Assembly (NCBI GenBank): GCA_018334075.1
Contig: JAGXSC010000044.1
Location: 131,591 to 195,590, forward strand
Direction: 5' to 3'
Length of the DNA: 64,000 bases
Origin: Actinomycetota bacterium
Lineage (GTDB): Bacteria > Actinomycetota > Coriobacteriia > Anaerosomatales > UBA912
Shown: one piece after another, positions 57,769 to 64,000 of the stretch
Numbering within the stretch: the first letter of the stretch is position 1
Layout: every line of letters begins with the position of its first letter
Position numbers and translations under genes: made by a program
Notes under the pieces: generated by a model
Databases searched by the model: none
What the model saw: the letters and a program-made list of their open reading frames with translations, nothing else
Told to the model about the DNA's origin: nothing

Positions 57769-57901
57769 TTTCGCCTACTCCTCTACATGTGAGATTACAG
57801 TTTAGAACCGCAGGTGGCGGGATTCCATTTCTATCGGCTAGCATCTCTTTTTACTGTAACAGTTTCAGACAAAGTTACCTCAAGCCCGCTGATGTTGCAT
57901 T

Positions 57902-59089
57902 ATGATGTCACTTACCAAAAACGAGAGGTTTACTGAGATAAAACCTTCATCTCCCACTATACCCAAATGCCAGTATTTCGGCGTCTGCCTTGGTTGCCAA
58001 TCGCAAGATATCGACTACGGAACCCAACTCAAGGCAAAAACAGACGCCGTTGTCGGCGTCATGGCAGATAGCGGAGTGGCAAAACACGGGCTTGTCACCG
58101 ATTGCCTTCCCTCTCCAAATGAGTACGGCTATAGAAACTGCCTTGACCTTGCTATAACACAAGATGACAACGGCAAAGTCCGGGTGGGGATCCATAGCGC
58201 ACACGCTCACTACGCCGATATCTTGCCTGTCGAAGCCTGCGCTCTGCTCCCGGTCCGTGTTGCCGGACTGCCAAAATCCATCGGGGGAGCTCTTGGGTAT
58301 CTATTCGGAGCCAATCGGGATTTGCCAGTAGACAGGGTGCGGATTCGAGTGTCGAAGCATCGCAGCAATCTGGATATATCACTTTGGACCGGACCAATGG
58401 CTTTTCCTCGGCATATGGTGGCAAAGACTCTCGCCTCGGCGACCAAAGCGAGCTCCATCACTCGCGTTATCTTCAGCGAGTCCTCATCAGCTCAAAAGGT
58501 TGCGGGCGTAGAGCACCTTGCCGGTCAAAATTCCTGGGTGGAAAGAATTGGTGGGGTCTCCTTTTTTGTGACATCGGTCTCGCCCTTCCCCCACAACACT
58601 GCGGTGGCGGAGATAATGCTTGAGAAGGCAAAAGAAATCACGAATATCTCTCGAAATGATCGTCTTCTTGAATTGAATCCCGGCGCGATAGCATTTTCGA
58701 TCCCAATGTCATTTTCCGCGGGAGAATCGATTGTCGTCGAATCTCGTCGTTTTGCCCTGACGGATATCGCAAGAAGTGCCGAGGCAGCGGGCGCTCCTTT
58801 AGAGATAGTGCCCGGGGACATTGAGCACAGTCTTGAGCCTGCTGGTGATTTCGATGTGGTGATCGCTCACCTCCCAGATAGGGATAGGGCACTAAGCCCT
58901 CAGGCGTGGGCGCGCATCATGGGAACACGCCCCAGGTTACTGCTGTATCGCACAAACCAGCTATCATTTTTGAGCAAGGATATCGGGCTTATCACCCGCT
59001 CCGGATACATCCTCGAAAAGGTGATGCCCTTCGACGTATCTCCTCACACATCAAACCTCGAAGTTCTGGCGCTATTCCAGCGAATGTGA
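57902..59089 (+). CDS. TrmA/RlmD-like protein lacking the catalytic cysteine
   Basis: 395 aa. The N-terminus has CQYFGVCLGC (Cys23, 29, 32) and VEACALLP (Cys114), the four-Cys iron-sulphur set of RlmD/RumA 23S rRNA uracil methyltransferases; RYGTQLKAK-type DYGTQLKAK follows. The methyltransferase half is eroded: the SAM motif region reads LLELNPGAIAFS, QVN becomes PHN, and the catalytic YVSCNP reads LYRTNQ (Thr351). The final KVMPFDVSPHTSNLEVLALF is still family-like. It probably binds RNA or another uracil-containing target without methylating it. The ATG at 57902 has weak AT-rich context. It is monocistronic. Confidence 0.75.
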   Translation: MMSLTKNERFTEIKPSSPTIPKCQYFGVCLGCQSQDIDYGTQLKAKTDAVVGVMADSGVAKHGLVTDCLPSPNEYGYRNCLDLAITQDDNGKVRVGIHSAHAHYADILPVEACALLPVRVAGLPKSIGGALGYLFGANRDLPVDRVRIRVSKHRSNLDISLWTGPMAFPRHMVAKTLASATKASSITRVIFSESSSAQKVAGVEHLAGQNSWVERIGGVSFFVTSVSPFPHNTAVAEIMLEKAKEITNISRNDRLLELNPGAIAFSIPMSFSAGESIVVESRRFALTDIARSAEAAGAPLEIVPGDIEHSLEPAGDFDVVIAHLPDRDRALSPQAWARIMGTRPRLLLYRTNQLSFLSKDIGLITRSGYILEKVMPFDVSPHTSNLEVLALFQRM

Positions 59090-59112
59090 AACTGGCCAGT
59101 TAGCTCGAACGC

Positions 59113-59340
59113 CTACTTCAGGCTCCCAACCAAAGGAAAGTCTGTGATATAAGCATCGTGAGGTGCATCGCCTTGCTCGGCAGTCAAATCCACACCGGCG
59201 TCATGCATCGCCACGTGCTCGCCATCAAGCCACATCGCGCTTTCAGACACGTCGTAAACGAGTCCCTCAAACGCCACGTAAGCCTTTCGGCCATCCTTCC
59301 CGTCGTATTGCGCCAACTCCTCTACTGTAAAGATCTGCAT
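59113..59340 (-). CDS. Cytochrome b5-like heme/steroid-binding domain protein
   Basis: 75 aa from an ATG with GGAGGG upstream (frame open to 59379). MQIFTVEELAQYDG and AYVAFEGLVYDVSES begin a cytochrome b5-like fold; GEHVAMHDAGVDLT and APHDAYITDFPLVG follow, replacing the usual HPGG with His-rich stretches. This matches the short COG4892-type proteins of anaerobes. Heme or ligand binding is inferred. It converges on the TrmA-like gene. Confidence 0.8.
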   Translation of the reverse strand: MQIFTVEELAQYDGKDGRKAYVAFEGLVYDVSESAMWLDGEHVAMHDAGVDLTAEQGDAPHDAYITDFPLVGSLK

Positions 59341-59446
59341 GCCGCCCTCCATTCGGAATTGTAACCATCGGTTGAGCACACGTAATATTGTTCCCGTTTA
59401 CCGCTTGTCGGCAAGCAGGTCCGCAAGTCAAATTATCTAGCTTGCG

Positions 59447-60148
59447 TTAGCCTCGCTCAAGACGCTCGCGCAGTTTTACGATATCCACAACGATCTTCCT
59501 ACCTTTGGTGGCAACAACCTCATCCTTGGCCAGCGAAGATATCACCCTACTTGCGGTTTCACGCGAAGTCCCGGCCAAAAGGGATATTTCGTGGTGAGTG
59601 AAACCCTCGACCGCTGGAAAACCTTTGGCTTCGCAGCAGGCAGTGGCTATATTCAAGATCACGCGCATCACCCTGTGAGTGGCATCCCGAAATGCCATAT
59701 CTTCAAGTAGTGTGATAGCTTCTCGGAGACTCCGAGACAAAGAAGCAACAAGTGCCAGCGCAAGGGTGGGATTGATCTGAATAGCTTCCGCTAGATTCCC
59801 ACTTTCAACGGAGAACAGCTCCGCGTCATCCACTGCAACAACATTTACTGAGTGAGCGCCGGAGTCTATCGGGCTCAGTTCGCCAAAGTGAGTTGGGGCG
59901 CTTAGGTAGCTCAGGACAAGCTCCTTGCCATCAGGAGCTGAAAGGTACATCTTCACCCTGCCTGACAGCAAAATATGCATCGCTGAATCGGGGTGATTTT
60001 GAGACAAAATTTGCGCGCCTTTGAGATGCCGCTCAAATCGGCCCAACCTCATAAAAGCCCGCAAGTCTTCGTCTGAGAGCTCCGCCATTTCCGGGATCGC
60101 GCGAAACTTAACGAGCGCCTGATCTTCTAATGCAAAAGATTTTTCCAT
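59447..60148 (-). CDS. Crp/Fnr family transcriptional regulator
   Basis: About 233 aa. An N-terminal cyclic-nucleotide-binding-like beta barrel (ILSGRVKMYLSAPDGKELVLSYL, then FGELSPIDSG) and a C-terminal winged helix with EISLLAGTSRETASRVISSL. The recognition helix keeps the SRET..R pattern that contacts TGTGA in CRP. No Fnr-type N-terminal Cys cluster is seen; two adjacent Cys lie in TACCEAKG. A near-perfect TGTGA-N6-TCACA-like palindrome lies 25-30 nt upstream, so autoregulation is likely. The ATG at 60148 is chosen; a TTG at 60190 is in frame. Confidence 0.88.
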   Translation of the reverse strand: MEKSFALEDQALVKFRAIPEMAELSDEDLRAFMRLGRFERHLKGAQILSQNHPDSAMHILLSGRVKMYLSAPDGKELVLSYLSAPTHFGELSPIDSGAHSVNVVAVDDAELFSVESGNLAEAIQINPTLALALVASLSRSLREAITLLEDMAFRDATHRVMRVILNIATACCEAKGFPAVEGFTHHEISLLAGTSRETASRVISSLAKDEVVATKGRKIVVDIVKLRERLERG

Positions 60149-60172
60149 GCACTCGCTATCGGCAGACTTTGT

Positions 60173-60190
60173 TTGTGACTTGAGGCACAA
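60173..60190. promoter_or_regulatory. CRP-type operator palindrome between divergent genes
   Basis: TGTGA-CTTGAG-GCACA matches the CRP consensus TGTGA-N6-TCACA at nine of ten core positions, with extra outer symmetry TTGTG-N8-CACAA. It lies between the crp-like gene and the HAD gene, about 25 nt upstream of the former and 52 nt upstream of the latter's ATG. Confidence 0.65.
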
Positions 60191-60242
60191 TTAGCGCATA
60201 ATCAACCGACGGTCTACGCGACTGTAATTGGAGACTGCTCAT

Positions 60243-60941
60243 ATGAAAGCCATTCTTTTTGACCTTGATGGAACACTGCTCGACATCGATATCAATAGAT
60301 TCATCCACCACTATTTTAACAAGCTGTCCGATGTAATTACCGATGTCGCCGGCAGCAGCGATGACCACGACAAGATCGCCGGAGCCTTTCATGCGGCTAC
60401 CGCCGCAATGATGCGCCCACACCCTGGCACAACAAACCGAGAAATCTTTGAAGATATATTCAACCGAGAAGCCGGTGTAGAGATAGAAGAGCTTCTGCCG
60501 ATCTTCGAGCGCTTCTATCTGGAAATATTCCCGTCCCTTGCCGATGGAAGCGGTCCGTCTATCGGCGCACATGAGGCAATGGCCGAAGCATCAAAGCATG
60601 GACTCAGGATCGCCGTGGCGACAAATCCTGTCTTCCCGCTAGCCGCTGTGATTGAGCGTATGCGATGGGCTGGGATTTCGCCTGATGCGGCGCATGTCAT
60701 AACCAGTTACGAGAACATGTACGCTTGCAAGCCCTATCCTGAATACTTCTTGCAGACCGCACAGATGCTTGATGTACGGCCGACTGACTGCCTAATGGTC
60801 GGCGATGATCCTGTGCTCGATCTCGCAGCAGCCGATGTCGGAATGAGTACATTTTTTGTTGGAAATAGTACCGGGGCCGTTGCCGACTATCGAGGCACAC
60901 TCGCCGATCTTGCCCAGCTCATACGTCAGGTGTGCGCGTAA
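60243..60941 (+). CDS. HAD family hydrolase
   Basis: 232 aa. ILFDLDGTLLD (motif I, nucleophile Asp), VATNP (motif II), KPYPEYF (motif III Lys) and LMVGDDPVLDLAAADVGMSTF (motif IV) are intact, with a helical cap between motifs I and II, so it belongs to the phosphoglycolate-phosphatase-like subgroup. The substrate is unknown. The start is MKAILFDL at 60243. It is transcribed divergently from the CRP-type regulator, so control by the shared palindrome is possible. Confidence 0.85.
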   Translation: MKAILFDLDGTLLDIDINRFIHHYFNKLSDVITDVAGSSDDHDKIAGAFHAATAAMMRPHPGTTNREIFEDIFNREAGVEIEELLPIFERFYLEIFPSLADGSGPSIGAHEAMAEASKHGLRIAVATNPVFPLAAVIERMRWAGISPDAAHVITSYENMYACKPYPEYFLQTAQMLDVRPTDCLMVGDDPVLDLAAADVGMSTFFVGNSTGAVADYRGTLADLAQLIRQVCA

Positions 60942-60947
60942 AGCTGT

Positions 60948-61217
60948 TCAGACTCGACGTTTTCGAATCAGCGCCACCCATGCGCCATCAAGTCTCTGAT
61001 CGTAGTAGTACTCGAACATGCCTTTGGTTTCTTTGCGAAGATCAAGTTGATACCCGAGCCCGGCTGGCTCATGATCGCAAATAACAACGAGACTTTCTTC
61101 AGATTCCAGCTCGACCATCTTGTCGATGATGGAAAAGACCAAAGGACGCCTGAGTCCTGGGCTAAATCCACGAACATCTACAACTAGTCCGCTAAAAGAA
61201 TTTCCGCTTACACTCAT
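60948..61217 (-). CDS. DUF2249 domain protein
   Basis: 89 aa. VVDVRGFSPGLRRPLVFSIIDKMVELES followed by LVVICDHEPAGLGYQLD is the DUF2249/TusA-like pattern (DHEPAGLGYQL). Such small proteins are found in redox and denitrification-related settings; a function is not established. It converges on the HAD gene with a 6-nt gap and lies upstream of, but opposite to, the hydrogenase genes. Confidence 0.8.
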   Translation of the reverse strand: MSVSGNSFSGLVVDVRGFSPGLRRPLVFSIIDKMVELESEESLVVICDHEPAGLGYQLDLRKETKGMFEYYYDQRLDGAWVALIRKRRV

Positions 61218-61632
61218 CTACTTACGACTCCCCAATAAGTCCGAGTTTGGAGTTGCGCATATCTAGGTGTTCTCGCTTGCGGTGAGTTTTCCTTGATATT
61301 TAGTGTAACTCCTTGAAGGCATCGACCCTAATCGTATTGTGGCAGGATTCATTATGGTGCTATAGAATAGTTTCACAAGGCAGTTTACAAACGAGGGTGT
61401 GGTTGGGTGGCAGTGATCTATGTGCCAACATCCATAGCTGTTGAGGGGAGTCCAGTTAGAGCCTCCTCGGCAGAGCCGCCTTGGCGACATGTTATCGAAT
61501 CTCAATGAAGGGAGGGCATCAAGCACAGAGCCTCGTGTTGCGGCTAGCGGATGCCAGGATTTCCCGGTGCTCCGGCAAGCCCAAAGAGTTCGTTATGCAA
61601 TGGCTATACGATCTAGCAAGGAGGTGTATGAC
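61218..61632. other. Long intergenic leader before the hydrogenase operon
   Basis: 415 nt without a credible gene. It holds a candidate promoter at 61337-61366 and then a leader of about 260 nt, inside which short repeats such as GTTGG...CCAAC near 61411-61430 and the GC-rich 61458-61490 stretch could fold. No known riboswitch pattern was recognised. The reading frame of the small subunit stays open across much of it but encodes nothing recognisable. Confidence 0.5.
61337..61366 (+). promoter_or_regulatory. Candidate sigma-70-type promoter of the hydrogenase operon
   Basis: TTGTGG at 61337-61342 and TATAGA at 61361-61366 are separated by 18 nt, a reasonable -35/-10 pair. Transcription would begin near 61373, giving a leader of about 260 nt before the small-subunit ATG. 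No mapped start supports this. Confidence 0.4.
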
Positions 61633-62808
61633 ATGACGCATGAGGACCACGACGTACTTCAGTCCCATCTGGACTTTCACGGAGTAACGCGTCGCGATTT
61701 CCTCAAGTTCTGCGGTTCGGTTGCCGCCATTCTGGGCCTTTCTGAATCGATGGTTCCCCAGATCGCAGCAGCAGTTGAAAAAGGTGCAAGGCTAAAGCCC
61801 GCGTTATGGATCCATGGCGGTAGCTGCACAGGCTGTACAGAATCGATCGCGCAGGTAGACACTCCAGACGTTGCCACAATTGTTCTTGATATTCTTTCGC
61901 TAAAGAATATGACAATCGCCATGGCGCAAGGCGATGACATCAAGAAAATCGTCGATGAGACCATGGCAGACGCTGAAAGAGATCCCGAGAACAAAGGATT
62001 CATCCTCATTTACGAGGGTTCCATCATGCGAGGGGCAAACGGGAACACCCTCAGGGAGTTCGGGGAGCCTCAGATCGACCGCCTCAAGAAGAAGGCGCAG
62101 GCCGCTGAGGCAATCGTTGCTGTCGGTTCATGCGCTGTTGATGGTGGATTTGTCGCCGCCAAGCCGAACCCAGCGGACGCCACGGGCATGGTTCAGTTCC
62201 TGAAGGACGCGGGTATAGATACACCCGTTATCAACCTACCGACGTGTCCCGTGAACCCTGAGTGGGTAGTCGCGACCGTTATCAACGTCTTGATGCTTGG
62301 CCGTCTCCCCGAGATGGATTCATTCAACAGGCCTAAGTTGATATTTGGTCACCCAATCCACGATCTTTGTCCTCGGCGCGGACACTTCGAAAACAGTGCT
62401 TTCGTGTACGAGTTCGGTAGCAAGGAAGAAGAGATGGGATACTGTCTTTATCCCGTAGGCTGCAAAGGCCCTCAGACGTTCACCAACTGTCCTATTGTCA
62501 GATGGAACCGGCGCGCATCCTGGTGTGTGGAATCAGGTTCACCTTGTATCGGGTGCGGAGTTACCAGTCCGACTCCTGGCGGCAACTGGGTTGACGTGAA
62601 CGCCCCATTCCTGAAGCGACACAGGGACCTGCGCATAGGCGACATGTCCTTCCAGCCATCTACCGCAGCGGTAGTTGTTGGAGCCGCAGCCGCAGCTGCA
62701 CTTGTAGCTCATGGCATCGGCATGAAAGCTGCCGGACGCATGGATGGTGAAGGCGCCCCCTACGAGGAAATGAAGGAATGTGAGCGCAAGAAGGGAGGCG
62801 GTAAATAG
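61633..62808 (+). CDS. NiFe hydrogenase small subunit, Tat-exported
   Basis: 391 aa from the ATG at 61633, with AAGGAGG 8 nt upstream. A twin-arginine signal RRDFLKFCG is followed by the proximal-cluster motif HGGSCTGCTES, GSCAVDGG, LPTCPVNPEW, HPIHDLCPRRG (His and Cys ligands of the outer clusters) and GVTSPTPGG. The C-terminus has one membrane helix (AAVVVGAAAAAALVAHGIG) and a basic tail, so the enzyme is membrane-anchored on the outer face. This is a group 1 respiratory uptake-type enzyme. The large subunit gene overlaps its stop by 1 nt. Confidence 0.95.
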   Translation: MTHEDHDVLQSHLDFHGVTRRDFLKFCGSVAAILGLSESMVPQIAAAVEKGARLKPALWIHGGSCTGCTESIAQVDTPDVATIVLDILSLKNMTIAMAQGDDIKKIVDETMADAERDPENKGFILIYEGSIMRGANGNTLREFGEPQIDRLKKKAQAAEAIVAVGSCAVDGGFVAAKPNPADATGMVQFLKDAGIDTPVINLPTCPVNPEWVVATVINVLMLGRLPEMDSFNRPKLIFGHPIHDLCPRRGHFENSAFVYEFGSKEEEMGYCLYPVGCKGPQTFTNCPIVRWNRRASWCVESGSPCIGCGVTSPTPGGNWVDVNAPFLKRHRDLRIGDMSFQPSTAAVVVGAAAAAALVAHGIGMKAAGRMDGEGAPYEEMKECERKKGGGK

Positions 62809-64000
62809 TGGCACGAGCGGTTATCGACCCAGTGACTCGAATTGAAGGTCATATGCGAGTCGAAGTTGAAGTTGAAGGAGGCGTTGTTAAAGACGCCTGG
62901 GTATCAGGATCCCTCTTCCGCGGAATGGAAGCTATCCTGAAAGGCCGTGCTCCTCAAGATGCCTTCTATATCTCACAGCGCATCTGTGGAGTTTGTCCGA
63001 TCTCTCACGGACATGCCTCGACGAAGTCCGCCGAGGCAGCGATGGGAGTACAGATTCCCGAAGGTGCCCGGATCGTCCGAAACATCATAGAGGGCGCGCA
63101 GTACCTACACAGCCACATCCTGTGGTTCTACACACTCGCGGCACTCGACTATGTTGACCCGGTAAAAGCTCTTCAGGCCAATATCGCCGATACCTACGCA
63201 CTTGCCCAGCAGGCTGGCACGCGCACTGCTGACTTCGGTGGTATAGCTAAGCGACTAGCAGCGTTTGTTGAGCGGGGACAGCTCTCTATCTTTGCAAAAG
63301 GATGGTTCGGTCATCCGGAATACGCCGCTGACATGCCGCCTGAGCTGCACCTTATCGGAGTTGCGCACTATCTTGAAGCACTTGAAATGCAGGCCGAAGC
63401 CGCCGCTATTATCGCGGTAATGGGCGGGAAGTTCCCCCACTTCATGACCTCGGTCAACGGTGGCACCGCTTTTGTGCCAACCGAAGAGAAGTTGGATGAC
63501 GTTCTTTTCCGGCTACTCAAGGTCAATGCATTCGTGCGCGAGGCCATGATCCCCGATACCCTTGCGATTGCGCCGTTTTACATCGATGCCCTGAAGTTCG
63601 GTGGTGGCGCAGGCAACTTCCTGTCGTGGGGCGTTTTCGATGATCCAAGCTTCGAGATGAACAATCGATACCTTCCAGCCGGATTCTCCGAAGGTGCAAC
63701 GTTCAGGTTGGAAGATGCCAACCTTGACGCGGTGAAGGAGTATACGGAGCGCTCCTGGTACAAGTCACCATCGGGGCTGCATCCAAGTGTTGGAGAGACC
63801 GAGCCTGAATTTACCGAGTACGACACCGAGAACAGGTATTCCTGGGGCAAGGCTGTCCGCTACAACGACCTCTCTGCCGAGGTCGGCCCTCTCGCCCGTA
63901 TGGTAGTCGCCTACCTGAGCGGCAATGAGTCGGTCAAAAGCTTGATCGACAGCACGCTTGAGAAGCTTGGTGCGCCCGGTAAGCCCGAAGTGTTGCTCTC
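62808..64000 (+). CDS. NiFe hydrogenase large subunit (partial)
   Basis: A GTG at 62808 overlaps the small-subunit stop (TAGTG) and opens a frame of about 397 codons that continues past the window end. The start RAVIDPVTRIEGHMRVEVE and the L1 motif RICGVCPISHGHAS, which provides two Cys ligands to the Ni-Fe site, are unmistakable. The C-terminal L2 motif (DPCxxC) must lie beyond 64000. Together with the small subunit it oxidises H2 at the outer membrane surface, probably feeding the quinone pool via a cytochrome b expected downstream. The missing C-terminus is due only to the window edge. Confidence 0.95.
   Translation, partial: MARAVIDPVTRIEGHMRVEVEVEGGVVKDAWVSGSLFRGMEAILKGRAPQDAFYISQRICGVCPISHGHASTKSAEAAMGVQIPEGARIVRNIIEGAQYLHSHILWFYTLAALDYVDPVKALQANIADTYALAQQAGTRTADFGGIAKRLAAFVERGQLSIFAKGWFGHPEYAADMPPELHLIGVAHYLEALEMQAEAAAIIAVMGGKFPHFMTSVNGGTAFVPTEEKLDDVLFRLLKVNAFVREAMIPDTLAIAPFYIDALKFGGGAGNFLSWGVFDDPSFEMNNRYLPAGFSEGATFRLEDANLDAVKEYTERSWYKSPSGLHPSVGETEPEFTEYDTENRYSWGKAVRYNDLSAEVGPLARMVVAYLSGNESVKSLIDSTLEKLGAPGKPEVLL

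Noticed and set aside
61400-61620. Known riboswitch (NiCo or Moco type) in the hydrogenase leader
   Set aside because: Could not match any conserved core; local pairings are short and not distinctive.

Overview
The window is a dense bacterial chromosome segment with about 50-55% GC by eye. Most genes lie on the minus strand in long runs with 1-17 bp overlaps. The gene content points to an anaerobic or facultatively anaerobic actinobacterium, most like the Coriobacteriia/OPB41-type lineages. This is an inference from a TIGR03960/TIGR03936 radical-SAM pair next to RNase E/G and L21, a Cys-type L28, an Rnf complex, a Tat-exported NiFe hydrogenase and mreBCD-PBP2-RodA. No rRNA is present to settle it. 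Two tRNAs are present, Ala(GGC) and Arg(CCG).

Layout. 1-3290: start of a probable recG, then the fatty-acid-kinase pair fakB/fakA, an Asp23/Gls24 protein and a divergent rpmB. 3338-7294: a GAF/HD-GYP-like protein with an eroded metal site, thiamine pyrophosphokinase, ThiT and an SbtA-family transporter. 7628-8890: an OFA-type MFS transporter closed by a strong terminator hairpin. 9022-18033: a defence island with a type III restriction-modification pair (Mod, Res), an AAA_13 ATPase resembling the anticodon nucleases RloC/PrrC, a DUF2130 protein with a PD-(D/E)XK-like pattern, a KTSC-domain fragment and remnants of a lost helicase. It abuts tRNA-Ala. 18415-20240: a two-gene ABC-2 transporter bracketed by 52-bp imperfect direct repeats, which looks like an inserted cassette.

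20223-30097 is housekeeping: EamA permease, rsfS, LytR_C protein, yqeK, nadD, proA, proB, obgE, rpmA, rplU (with an unusual Cys/His tail) and RNase E/G. 30110-40422: the radical-SAM pair, a DUF697 protein, rodA, PBP2, mreD, mreC, mreB, radC and a Gx-type transporter. 40397-45855: rnfC-D-G-E-A-B with a NusG-II protein, a Na+ or H+ pumping ferredoxin:NAD+ oxidoreductase. 45883-52348: ndk, a TPR membrane protein, a lipoprotein cyclophilin, an EF-G paralogue, tRNA-Arg, a lipid kinase and plsY. 52369-57768: a ferredoxin, an unrecognised 525-aa protein beside a BshB1-like deacetylase and a GT2 glycosyltransferase, an OsmC protein, and a PilT ATPase carrying a receiver-like domain. 57902-61217: a TrmA/RlmD-like protein that has lost its catalytic cysteine, a cytochrome-b5-like protein, a CRP-type regulator with a matching palindrome upstream, a HAD phosphatase and a DUF2249 protein. 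61633-64000: a NiFe hydrogenase small subunit and most of the large subunit, which runs off the end.

Taken together, the hydrogenase and Rnf suggest respiratory or H2-linked anaerobic energy conservation. The most unusual material is the compound restriction/anticodon-nuclease island, the repeat-flanked ABC cassette and several apparent pseudo-enzymes (HD-GYP, receiver-PilT, TrmA/RlmD-like). Functions are read from motifs; no database search was run.
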